From NCBI GenBank assembly GCA_032622095.1, contig CP136064.1:134675129-134739128 (forward strand): a DNA stretch of 64,000 bases, in the 5' to 3' direction. The notes under the pieces were generated by a model, which saw nothing but the letters and a program-made list of their open reading frames with translations, had not been told where the DNA came from and made no database searches. Both the position numbers and the translations under genes were made by a program. This stretch comes from Siphonodentalium dalli (Eukaryota; Mollusca; Scaphopoda; Gadilida; Siphonodentaliidae). This document shows positions 1 to 10,859 of this stretch, piece by piece. The stretch's first letter is position 1. Each line of letters begins with the position of its first letter.

Positions 1-43
1 TATATACGCACAACGCATTTCAATTGCAAATTAAAAACGATAA

Positions 44-298
44 TTATTCAAATGAGCAAACACCATTGTTCGCGATGTTTCGAAAGTTGTGAGGTAAAAA
101 CACGTTGTACTTCTCATGGCAACAATTGTCGAGATGTGGGTTGTGTGACCTGATTGATGTGTAATCAGAGGAGATGAGTTTCAGGTGCAGGGTAACAACA
201 CTGATTATAGACCAAAACAAATTTCTTGCCAAATCCGGATGTGCTGAATACTCAAGCAGTCGTTCAAGTCCGGTGATTTCCGGGATCAATGTGTTCAT
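44..298 (-). other. Open frame of unknown identity, weak exon candidate
   Basis: An 84-codon frame on the minus strand that is not built from any repeat seen elsewhere in the window. The middle part (PEITGLERLLEYSAHPDLAR) looks protein-like, and an ATCAG|GTCACA donor-like site occurs inside it. No clear acceptor precedes it and I do not recognise the family. It overlaps the left arm of the 286-360 inverted repeat. Chance remains the more likely explanation. Confidence 0.15.
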
Positions 299-360
299 AA
301 ACCTATGAACAACATTGAAAATGATGTCATGTTACGTTCATAGGTTTATGAACACATTGA
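286..360. repeat. Perfect 25-bp inverted repeat made of two small palindromes
   Basis: The arms at 286-310 and 336-360 are exact reverse complements around a 25-bp spacer. Each arm also contains its own palindrome, GTTCATA-N4-TATGAAC. A cruciform or a dimeric protein site is possible; no element boundary is visible. Confidence 0.8.
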
Positions 361-1080
361 CTCAGGGGAGGGGGGGGGGGCGTGTGTACCGTAACGCTAT
401 GGGGAAATCGGAAGCGATGTTAGGTGTATGTAAATATATAACAATGGATTATATATGCAAAATCTCACTATGGAGAAATATTGATAACAATAACAACAAA
501 TGTTATCTATTTTTACATGTAGTTGTTGGTGATATTTGTTTTACAGATGTCCACAACTTTTTACGTGTGCTTATTCTGAATGCCTTGAATACCTTTATTT
601 AGCGCATTAGAAAATTAATTCTGATCATGAACTAAATTAAGCTCTGAGAGACTTTCAGAGGATGCTCATCTTCTAAGATGCAGATTTTAGTTTTAAATAC
701 GAGGTGTTAAGTTGAAGGATATTTTAATCACACTGATAACTCACCCTAAATGCTCGCCTGGCATCAAAAGTTTTTTCTGGGACAATCTGAAAATTAAGAT
801 GGTAATTAGGAACATATGAACAGGCATATCAATCCAAATTCACAAAAATTCTTATGGCACCCACTACAATTAGTGGAGATTGTGGAAATAAATTGAGCAC
901 CTATGTGCTTGTTAATCATGACTATCCTATAGAACTTTATCACAGATATACAATCGACAATGAGGCTAGAACCATGTTTTACACATCTGCGAATCAGTAA
1001 ATATAACCTTGAGATTGAAAAATTAAGGCACATCTATCTGATTAAACATTTAACCAATAATTGTGGACTGCATGGTGTGC
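361..1080. other. Unannotated AT-rich stretch
   Basis: It begins with a G-rich run at 367-380. No gene, tandem repeat or element boundary is seen after that. Confidence 0.5.
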
Positions 1081-1410
1081 AGATGTATTCAAATGTGAAA
1101 TCCAATTTTGCTGCTGGTGGCCATTTTTTTTAACAGAATTTGGAAAAAATGGTAAGCTCCCATCTAGAGTTCACCACGAAGATCCATATGAAGTTTGGTG
1201 ATGATCGTTTGATAGATGTGACTTGCAGGGTGTGCCAAAGGATTTAGTCATACAAAGAGTAAAATCGAAGATGGCCGCTGGCAGCCATGTTTTTTACCAG
1301 ACTTCGGAAAAAATAGTAAGCTCATATCTAAAGTTCACCCCGAAGATCCATATGAAGTTTGGTGATGAATGGATGAGGGATGTGGCCTGTAGAGTGTGTC
1401 ATGTTTATAA
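1081..1410 (+). repeat. Two diverged units of the HINE-type core repeat (subfamily II), no head or tail
   Basis: Two head-to-tail units carry the hallmarks of the core: 'GATGGCCGCTGGCAGCCATG', 'GGTGTGCCAAAGGATTTAGT' and 'GATCCATATGAAGTTTGGTG'. They match the subfamily seen at 34.8-35.2 and 36.8-38.1 kb better than the 11-13 kb array. They are a truncated remnant. Confidence 0.75.
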
Positions 1411-1750
1411 GCTGCTTTTACATTATTAAATGGGTTTAACACATGTATTTTACAGATGAATTTAGGCGGACATAAGAAGCATTGGTTCAAACAGTAGATC
1501 AGTCAGCACTGAACATTCACATAACTGTGTAAAAAGACTAATTTTAGCAGACAACTTTACTAAACAAGACAGTCAATGACTGGGGTCGCTCTCAAGACTG
1601 TAAAGATGGAGAAGGTTGGGATTCTGAAGACTACAATAGTCAGTGTTAGTATTTGTACATTCTATAAATAGCAGCCTTGCAGACAGCTTCTCTTCAGGAA
1701 GGGACCTCTGGAGGTCATAGGTTTTTAAAGGAACTTCAGGGCAATTCCAC
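1411..1750. other. Unannotated stretch
   Basis: No gene, RNA or repeat structure was recognised between the core remnant and the first GGTAACGGACGTACC-type motif. Confidence 0.5.
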
Positions 1751-4213
1751 GGTAACGGATGTACCATTCAGAAGAAATTTGAATTTCAAGTCCATTGTTC
1801 TTGAAATGGGTTGAGTGTCTCACTGCCAGAATTGAACGTTTTCAAAGCTCACCCCAAGGTTGTTCATATGATGTATGATAGTTCTCATCCCGTTTGAAAT
1901 TATAGATCATATGGGCTATTAAGACTTCGGTAACGGACATACTCAATGAAATGAAAATCCATAGGGTTGTCTCACTTAAGCCCCAAACTCTGTGAAGTGT
2001 TTCTAGATAGCCATACATTTGATCTATTATAGGGTGGACAGATGAATGTTCTACAATAAAAGCCTGATTTCATGCATGATTGACCACTATATCTGCATTG
2101 GTGGCCATTTGACTCACGGAACCGTAACAGACGTACCATGTTTTGGTAACGGACGTACCTTTTGAAATGTTGAAACAAAAATGCACCTTCTGATGTAATT
2201 GCCCTATTATTTGTGAGTTTTCTATCATAAATAGGCTGTTTACTGATGACAAAACACAAAACAGTCATGCATGAGTGACCACTGTTTCTGCATTGGTGAC
2301 CATTTGATTTCGTACCATTTATTTTGGTAACGGACGTACCTTTCTGAAATGTTAATAAAAAATGCACCTTCTGATTTGATTACCCCATTATTTGTAGATT
2401 TTCTATCAGAAATAGGCTGTTTTGCAAATGAAAAACACTTTATATAGTTTGTATACAAGTACATTGTAATTACAAGTAAGTTTACTGTTCTGAAGTTTTT
2501 GCCTTTGATTCACATCATATGCAGATATCAAACAGTCTTATTCCCAACAGTTTGAGTGGCAGAGCTGAATATTATTTAGTGTGAGATTTTAAGCAATGTA
2601 TTCAGGGTTCCATTCCTAATTTTTATGGAACATATGGCACCTTTTATTTAGATTCTAGTGTATAAAATAACATTTAAAATAAGAAGAGCTACTGAAAGAC
2701 AATATTCTGTTTTATATCAAATAAATTTTATATCCATTTATTTCATAACATTTTAATATTCAAGCTTTTGAATGTTGTTGTCGTAATTTGATGTCTGGAA
2801 TCCTGAATACAACTTAATGTTCACGTGGCTATATATGCAGATAATATGAAATGTACAAACCGAATGATTCCACTTGAAAATGAAAAATATCATTTTGGTA
2901 ACGGACGTACCACTTTAGAATGGTAACGGACGCAGGCCTCAGCTCACAAGGCGACTCAGGCGAGATTGTTGCCTTACTGTTGCTGACTTCGCCCTATCGT
3001 CGCTCTAAGGCGAAATCGAAGTCGCCTTCAATTTTAGGGGGAATTTTTTTTCTTTTTCTTAATTTTTTTTCTAGTTTTTTCCCAGACATGTCTGTATATA
3101 GATGAATTGTGGCGTGGCGGCCATCCCAAAAAGAAAGACGATGCAGAGACAAAGACCCAAGTGTTTAAAATAAAAAATAAAATATAACCTATTGTTTTGT
3201 GTTGTTATTCAGTTGCCTTTGTTCCCTTTGCGGTAATGAATGTTAATCACGAATGTTTTGACACGCTGAAAACACGATGAGATGTTCGCATCTGTGTTGT
3301 TACTGACCATCGTGAGTGTCACAAATAAATGTTTTAATTAACTTAAAAGACCGGCGTCCCGCTTTTCAGATATAAAACAATTACGACATTATCAGAGTAT
3401 CTACCAGGCGCTTCGGAAGTTCGTTTCGGTAACGCGTCGCACTTTTTGAAGAGACCGCTTCCGTAAATAAATGTCAAGTTTATTGCTTTAATCGGATTAT
3501 ACCAGTGATGTTGGCATTAATTAAGGGAGGCCATTAATTAATAAAAGCTTTAGCAATAAAACTAAAAGCTTTTGCAACTCCTTTGTTAGTTAGTCCTTAT
3601 TGTTTATTTTAGCAGACACCCACATTACAGCTGTGACCAAATTAAACTTACAAAGTTACATGCATCATGATTCAGACTGTACAAACGTATCTTCCAAGCT
3701 GCAGTCTAGGAAATAATACTACTTCCATTTAGTTAAAAATTAACTACTACTGTAACTTTATAATTGTCTTGCTTAAATGATAGCTACACAAAAGATTTCC
3801 AAAAATTTTAAATGTATAATAACAATTAATTAGGCTAATTTCAGATAAAGTCAATTTTTTTTAGTTTTATTTCTTATTTTATCTTTTTAAATTTTTTATT
3901 GATGTTATAAAATAAAGCGTTATTTGAAAATTGTCAATTTTTGGTAGTCTCCTCACTTCTCCCTGAAGTCTCCCTAATATTCCTGGAGGGAGACTTCAAG
4001 TCTCCCTGTTCTGAACCCCTAGGCTGAGGCCTGAACGGATGTACCAAAATTAAGATGCATCGATCTTGTTCACAAATTATAAACACAAACAAATGGCTGA
4101 CTTTCTGTGATGGGCTCATCTGCCTTCCTTTAAAAATGTGGTTTTTGCCTTTTAAATTCTAACCTAAGACTAAGTTATCCAAAATAATTCACCATTTTGG
4201 TAACGGACGTACC
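1751..4213 (+). repeat. Region with eight same-orientation copies of a GGTAACGGACGTACC motif
   Basis: Copies, some with one to three changes, lie at 1751, 1929, 2123, 2145, 2326, 2897, 2922 (split by an insertion and resuming at 4042) and 4199. All point the same way. Several are preceded by TTTT. Part of the region (2075-2232 and 2270-2415) is an imperfect direct duplication with an offset of about 190 bp that carries the motif. These could be subterminal repeats of an old DNA transposon or clustered protein-binding sites. No terminal repeats were found. Confidence 0.75.
2933..4033. mobile_element. hAT-like non-autonomous DNA transposon, 1.1 kb
   Basis: The termini are CAGGCCTCAGC and its inverse GCTGAGGCCTG. 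They are flanked by 8-bp target copies AACGGACG (2925-2932) and AACGGATG (4034-4041). Removing the insert and one copy restores GGTAACGGACGTACC, the motif repeated in the surrounding DNA. An 8-bp duplication with CAG...CTG ends is typical of the hAT superfamily. The interior is AT-rich and has no transposase frame, so it must be mobilised in trans. Confidence 0.8.
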
Positions 4214-5151
4214 AATCAACAAGGTGAGAAGTAATTGGAATATTTTACCCTGAATGAGGGGAGTTACCCCTCCAAACTGGTATTATTTGACTTCTGATTG
4301 CCTGCGCTTCATAATGAGATATGCATAGTTTAATTTGATAGTGTTTGATATGATTTCATCAACAATCTTAAAAAGTATACTAAAAATCAGTGTTTTCTAG
4401 AATTACATACCCAATGTTCAAGGATGTGAAAATGTGTGTAAAATGGTTTTGGAGATAACAAAATCCACATTTTTCTATCCTTTTATATAATGTCTTCAAA
4501 AGGGACAATGTCAGAAAAAAGCACAATTCTTTTTTAATTTTTGCATTTTTTTTCTCTCCAACATGGAATTGCCCTTCAGTTAGATAGAAACAACAATGGT
4601 GGCCAGTTTGTATAGTTGTTGTATCAACATATTGTGGATCATAAAGACAACATCTAGATTTAGGTGAGCTTTGCTATTTATCATTGGTAATAGAGTGAGT
4701 TTCTGCAGTGGAATCAATCCTATTTTGAGAGAAAACTTTGAGGCAAAAGTTGACTGTTGAATGGAAGTGAAAAATGGCATCTTTAAACTACAATTGTCCA
4801 CCAACTTTGACTAGCGGAAGTGACTATTATGCATGGAAATTCAGTTACAGAATTGCCTGAGAAAAAGCAGGGACCTGCTATTTTCCTAACTGAGTAGTAA
4901 ATCGAGGGAAGCTGTTTTGGAGTTGGAGATGAAAAATTGAGGGCCAAAGATGGCATAAAACATTTAATAGAACGTCTCGATAAGATGTATTTTAAAGATG
5001 TAAACCAGAGCGCTTTAATATGAAGTGTTTGCGAGATATCAGCATCAAGATAATGTGCAGATATATGACTATATTTCTTTATATCATAATATCAAGAAAT
5101 TCAAAATGGAGTTACCTGATGGTGTTAAAGTACCATTTATCATGTGTAGGT
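4214..5151. other. Unannotated AT-rich stretch
   Basis: No recognisable gene or repeat. The open frame at 4580-4804 (-) shows no family features. Confidence 0.45.
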
Positions 5152-6122
5152 GTGACCTGGACATGGAATACTTGGGTTAAGAGAGTCCAATTTAAGTTTA
5201 CAATAATAATGTGTCCTAGTATACAGATAAGCAACCTCACCACTGACCCATTAATATCAATTATATAGCAGAGCTGTCAAAATATCACAAGAATTGTTTA
5301 TGTTGAACACTGACCTCTCTATTAAACCAATAACAATTATAATGATATCAGACCATCTGAAGATATAACTCTGCAGCAAAGATGTCTACTGTTAATATCA
5401 TGTGATGTTTATTGTTGAATCTTTATTTTAAATTAGATACCATAGCCTTCTTTATCAGATTATTTGCACATTGGCATAAGAGACATCAGAAAATAATATA
5501 GCCTTATCAATAGCTAAGTAGTCCAAAGGCAATTGGTGAATTGGATTTAATGTTGCTCCAAACAGATTTACCAGTACATAACACAAGATTTTGGACCGAT
5601 TTAATCAAATTTGGTGTGGTGATTCGGGGTACCCTTGGCCGAGTTATAATGGTGTTAGTTTTTCAAATTTTTTTAACTTAAAAAAAAATTGTTTTTAATT
5701 ATTTAAAAAAATTAAAGGGACACATTGGAAATCTTTTTATCAACTTTTATCATAATCATCAATATCTAAATGAAAACAAATGACATTGTCAATGACATTT
5801 TTATTATTATTATTATTATAAAAGTAAAAAAAAAATCGATCGAAAAAGGGTCATAACTCCTTTAAAATTAATCGGATCAAACCCAAATCTGTATGTTGGG
5901 CTGTGAAACTCACATACCAAATTTGGTTCCAATCAGATAAAAAATGTTTGAGTTATGGCAGAATGCGTGAATTCTAAGTTGAAAAAGGGCCATAACTCTG
6001 TAACAAAATCTCGGATCAAACCCAAATTCGAACTCGATCTGTATTATGGGCTGAGAAACTTGGTTTCGATTGGATAGAAAATGTTTGAGTTATCGCATTA
6101 CTCGTAAAGTGTCTACGGACAG

Positions 6123-6157
<35 letters not shown>

Positions 6158-6440
6158 GACGAACGACAAGTGGTCAATTCGGGCAACGACACTATGTTTA
6201 CCATACTATGGTATGGGTAAACATAAAAATAGTTGGATCAAACACATATTCGAACTCGATCTGTCTTTTGTGCTGAGAAATTCATATACAAAATTTGGTT
6301 CTGATCAGATAGAAAATATTTCAGTTATTGCACCATGCGTAAAGTGTCTACGGATGGACAGACAGACAGACGGACCAACAACGAGAGGTCAATCTGGACA
6401 ACGACACTATGTTTACCATACTATGGTATGGGTAAACATA
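5152..6440 (+). mobile_element. Family A element: head, core and palindromic tail (copy 1)
   Basis: The head begins GTGACCTGGACATGGAATAC and is shared with the copy at 33552. Then come a shared stretch near 5715-5830, a core with CCATAACTC, GGATCAAACCC and ACCAAATTTGGTTCC, a GACA/GGAC microsatellite, and a 33-nt palindromic tail based on TATGTTTACCATA. The tail occurs twice (6193-6225 and 6408-6440), each after a core plus microsatellite, so the core-tail module is duplicated head to tail. No protein is encoded. The element is non-autonomous and its transposition mechanism is unknown. Confidence 0.75.
6116..6166. repeat. (GACA/GGAC)n microsatellite inside the family A element
   Basis: A tetranucleotide run of GACA and GACG units lies between core and tail. 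A frame reading TDRQTDRQ on the plus strand is only its translation. Confidence 0.9.
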
Positions 6441-6464
6441 ATAATCATCTGGCCATAAATAAGG

Positions 6465-8094
6465 GCTGTAGGGTGTGCTGATGGTCAAGGAGCTGCAAGT
6501 GGCCATGTTTTATGGCCGATTGACCCCAAAATGACTCGTTCCCATCTACATGTCATTGTTAATATCCATAACAAATTTCATGATGATCCGACCAAAGGTA
6601 CGACCTGTAGCCCGGGCCAAAAGCCAAAGACAAATGATCTGGCCATAAATACGGGCTGTAGAGTGTGCTGATGGATTCAAATTTGAAATCCATGTGAAGT
6701 TTAGTGCCGTTCGGACAAGTAGGTTGCCATCTGTAGGGTGTACCAAAGGATTTAGTCATACAAAGAGTAAAATCCAAGATGGCAGCTGGCGGCCATGTTT
6801 TTCAATGAAATTCTGAAAACTTTGATAGCTCCAATCTAGAGGTCACCCCGATGATCCATATGAAGTTTGGTGATGATCAAATGAGTGATGTGGTCTGTAG
6901 GTTGTGTCCAATAATTTAGTCATGCAAAGATGGCTGCTGTCAGCCATGTTTTATGGTCAAATGACCCCAAAATGACTCGTTCCCATCTATATGTCGATGT
7001 CAACAGCCATGACAAATTTCATAATGATCCGACCAAAGGTACCACTTGTAGCCTGTGCCAAAGTCATGCGAAAAATAAAATCCAATATGGCTGCCGGCAT
7101 CCATGTTTTATGACCGAAAGACCCCGAAATATCATATTACCATCTACATGTCAATATTAACATCGATGAAAAATTTCATGATGATCAGACTAACACTCCG
7201 GCCAGAAGCCTGTGCTAATGGATTGAATTTTGAAATCCAAGATGACGGCTGGCGGCCATGTTTTTTTGCCGAATTACCCAAAAATGACTTGTTCTGATCT
7301 GAATGTCAATATCAACAGCCATGACAAATTTCATAATGATATGACCAAAGTTAAAACTTGTAGCCCATGCCAAAGGATTTAGTCATACAAAGAGTAAAAT
7401 CCAAGATGGCTGCTGGTGGCCATGTTTTATGGCTGAATGACCCTAAAATGACTCGCTTCCATCTACATGTCATTGTTAACTTCATTGACAATTTTCATGA
7501 TGATCCGACCAAAGGTACGACCTGTAGCCCATGGATGGGCTATAAGTTGTACCTTTGGTCGGATCATTATGAAATTTGTCATGACTGTTGAGAACGAGTC
7601 ATTAGGGGTCATTTGAATATTAACATCCACAACAAATTTCATGATGATCAGATGAACACTCTGGCCTGGAGGAAGTGCTAATGGATTGAATTTTGAAATC
7701 CAAGATGGCCATTGGCGGTCATATTTTTTCTGCCAAATGACCCCAAAATGACTCATTCCCATCTAGATGTCCATATCAACATCCATGACAAATTTCATGA
7801 TGATCCAACCAAAGGTACAACCTGTAGCCTGGGCCAAAGGAGTTAGTCATGCAAAGAGTAAAATCCAGGATGGCTGCTGGCGGCCATGTTTTTTGGCCAA
7901 ATGACCCAAAATGACTCGTTCCCATCTACATGTCAATGTCAATAGTCATGACAAATTTCATGATGATCCAACCAAAGGTACGACCTGTAGCCTGTGCTAA
8001 TAGAAATTGTTGATGAACATTTCCTCGCAAACATGCATGACGGATATCAAGCCATGGCAATAGCTCAAACTTTACACAAGTAAAGTTGAGCTAA
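6465..8094 (+). mobile_element. HINE/pearl-like element, head missing: about ten core units plus hairpin tail
   Basis: Tandem units of roughly 160 bp with 'AAGATGGCTGCTGGCGGCCA', 'CCAAAATGACTCGTTCCCAT' and 'CATGACAAATTTCATGATGA'. It mixes two core subfamilies. The tail at 8061-8093 is the hairpin TAGCTCAAACTTT...AAAGTTGAGCTA. The usual microsatellite before the tail is reduced. The element ends directly against copia reverse transcriptase DNA. The head seen at 10860 and 19595 is absent. Confidence 0.8.
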
Positions 8095-8101
8095 AAACGG
8101 A

Positions 8102-8826
8102 AAATCTGTTATTAAGGCACATCCTGTTGCAAGAGGTTTTGAGGACATTTTGCATGAATTAAAGACAGATTCAGCCACATGTTCCAAGGAGAGTTTAAGA
8201 TTTGGTACTGTCATTCATAGCATCAAATGGATTGACATGTCACTCAATTGATGTAAAAGCAGCTCTTCTACAAAGCACACCAATTGCCAGGACACTGTAT
8301 GTAAAACCACCCATTGAAGCTCATGTACAAATAAACTGCGGAAACTTGAAAAGTTTGTCTACAGTCTAGCTGATGCATCTCATGGATGGTATATTCGCAT
8401 ATCTGAAGAGTTGGTGTAACTAGGAATGACAGTCTCTAAGTACAGTGAAGCTCTCTATATTTGGATGAGGAATAGAGAGTGCCAACGTGTGTCAACCATG
8501 CATGTTGATGATTTCTGCTGGAGAAGAGATTCATTATTTGAAATAGAAGCGATCAACTCTTGAGGAATAGATTCAAAATCTGAACTGAAGAAGATACTTC
8601 ATTCAATTACCTTGGACTAAATATACACCAGCAACATAATTATGACAAGAATCAGAAACATTATGTGCAAAATATTAAATCAGTTGCTTCACCTGAACTA
8701 CGAAAAACTCAAAATCTAGATATTTTGAACTCTAAAGAGCAATCGGAATTTTGAAGTTTGTTTTGACAGTTAAACTGGGTTGCTAATCAGACGAGACCAG
8801 ATGTAATTTATCAAAACCTAACTGAA
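8102..8826 (+). pseudogene. Decayed Ty1/copia-type reverse transcriptase
   Basis: Three frames joined by frameshifts and stops give ordered copia RT motifs: KAHPVARGFED then SKESLRFGTVIHSIKW (8102-8250), S-IDVKAALLQS...TLYVKPPIEA (8251-8325), FVYSLADASHGWYIRISEEL, the catalytic box HVDDF (8511-8525, normally YVDD) and, near 8766-8826, QLNWVANQTRPDVIYQNLT. In the family this domain copies element RNA into DNA in cytoplasmic particles. Here at least two frameshifts, a stop after EELV and more stops after the HVDD box make it non-functional. No LTR, integrase or gag is visible. The start abuts the tail of a HINE-like element, so the 5' part may have been displaced by that insertion. Copia elements are comparatively rare in animals; aquatic invertebrates carry clades such as GalEa. 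Confidence 0.85.
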
Positions 8827-9729
8827 AATACCAGCATATATTATTACATATAATATAGGTATCTAAATACAGGTACCAAACATGAATTCATAGAATAGAT
8901 AGGGTCGGTGCGGGAGTGTTAAATCTCCTCTCTGCCCCTGTTTGAACTAAATGTAAATTCCAATCTATGAGATCCATTGATCTAGTAATTTCAAAGGGTA
9001 TATTATAGAAGTTGAAGTGAGTTTATTTTCCTTAAAATAAGTTAGAACATTTAGGGAAGGGTTATCAACATGCACAAAACTATTCTTATTTTGGCATTAG
9101 GGATTTACCCTCTCAGTGGTAAAATCAGCGATCTGCCCATGACTGTCTCCGTGGTTTTATATGGATAAAATTGCTACATTCGCTAGTAAAATAGGCAGGT
9201 TATATACATTTACAGTTAATCACAGCGGTCGTCCATTTGACCTACAGAGTACCATAGCAGTAATTTGCCAATTTAGTGATACTGTGTGTGTGTGTATTTA
9301 CTAAGATTTGTGGATTATTTATATCATTGCAACCACATGTTTTGCAGGATCCTTAGAAACACACACCCTGACAAATTGCCAATTCAACTGAGGATTAATC
9401 ACGTGGACCATGGAATTACTACATTTTCGCAAGGACATTGTCCCTCTTCATCTCACGATGAATGATTGGTGGCTACTTCAAAGCCTAGACTCAAATGTTT
9501 AGAAAGCAATTATTTGAAACACATTTTGCATAAATTAGGTTTCATGCAGGAATATATATACTATTATAATACCACTTGTTTGTTTGTTGCAGAAATAAAA
9601 GATCATATCAAATTGGCTATAACTTTTACTATTTATTTTCGTTTTATCAAAACATTTCCGGCAGATGCATATAATTCATGTTGAATCATTTAATACGTGA
9701 CCACAATAGAAGTAAATCTCAATCTTGGT
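8827..9729. other. Unannotated stretch with a diverged repeat fragment
   Basis: 8895-8960 resembles 30300-30400 (both carry TTAAATC...CTCTGCCC...TGTTTGA) and more distantly the core of family F at 42 kb. A short TG run lies near 9283. Nothing else is recognised. Confidence 0.4.
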
Positions 9730-9990
9730 ACAGTGGTTCCATTGAAAACACAATTTTACCGAGGACTCTAGAGGCCTATATATGGAAACACAGATTACTA
9801 AACTGCTGTTTTAATTAACTCAATTTCACTAGGAGAACAAGCTTTGTCAATCGGGATTCCATCATCAGTTTTTCTAATGCTCATGTAACATTAAACCTGA
9901 CATTTCACAAAAACACAGTAGTTCAAGGAATGAGCACATTGACAAATGTTAATCAAAGACCTATGACATTGTGCTATTTAATACTAAATT
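9730..9990 (+). repeat. Old dispersed repeat, related copy at 39008-39235
   Basis: Blocks shared in order with 39 kb include TGGAAACA, TTAATTAACT, AACAAGCTTT, CATTGACA, TGTTAATCAA and GTCTTTTATT. They are strongly diverged and no termini are visible. Confidence 0.5.
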
Positions 9991-10827
9991 AGTAGAGTCT
10001 GTCTTTTATTGGTTTTGTTTTGGGACATATAATGCACAAGCAATGTGTTAACTTCGTTTTTGGGTAGATATTATCAGAGTTTGTAAGCAATTTTGAGACA
10101 GGTCATGAACTCTACTTTCTCTTGTCATTCAGTGATGCCACAAACTTAGTACGGTATGTGGAGATAAGTCATGACGTTTTCACTGAAATGGGAAACCTAT
10201 CTTAAAATGCTGCAATGTTGATGCTGCATAATTATAGGCAGATAGGTGTGTCGGTAAAATATCGTGCGGGATATGCTTGCTGATCTAACCGACGACCAAC
10301 TAAATTCATTTTTACCAAATGAAGAAAACCATTGCATGAAACCTTTAAAAGAATGTTAGTGAGCTGGAAAATGGTAAGCATCCATTTTGCAAGAAATGTT
10401 ACATTCAAGAACTAGCCCAATTAATACAACTGTTGGTATGCAATCATTCACTCAGTCAGGGAGCAATCAACTGAAAATAGGCCACTTAAATTGGTTAGCT
10501 GGGGATATTTGGCTGTGGACATATAACCTAAAACTCATCTCAGCCTAAAGGTTTATATTAGTTCTTACAAAATTAATGCTTACCATTTTCCAGCACAAAC
10601 TAGATTTCTTTTAACAGTCTTTAAGCAGTATTACTCTATAAAATTATCATACAATCCTTTTACAAGTTCAGATCATGTACTTTTTATGGCAGTTATTAAT
10701 TTCCAATAATTTTTTATTGTGGCTGAGAACGCTCTTCCCAAATTTTCCCTTCCAAAAATATGATTAAAGTCATCTTTTTGACATTTGTATTGTTATATAA
10801 TAAGCTTGATGTGGTCTTCGGATAGCG
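9991..10827. other. Unannotated stretch
   Basis: AT-rich. No gene, RNA or repeat boundary was recognised. Confidence 0.45.
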
Positions 10828-10859
10828 TATAGGCCTTTAGGTGGTGTGCTAACTTACAA
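10828..10859 (+). repeat. Left remnant of the 54-bp minisatellite
   Basis: Contains TAGGCCTTTAGGTGGTGTGC followed by TAACTTACAA, the last ~32 bp of the unit that resumes at 13475 after the inserted HINE-like element. Confidence 0.9.

Noticed and set aside
44-298. Firm exon call for the first ORF
   Set aside because: No acceptor site or family match; kept only as a weak candidate.
6016-6276. ORFs with TDRQTDRQ or SVCLSVCL
   Set aside because: Translations of the GACA/GACG microsatellite.
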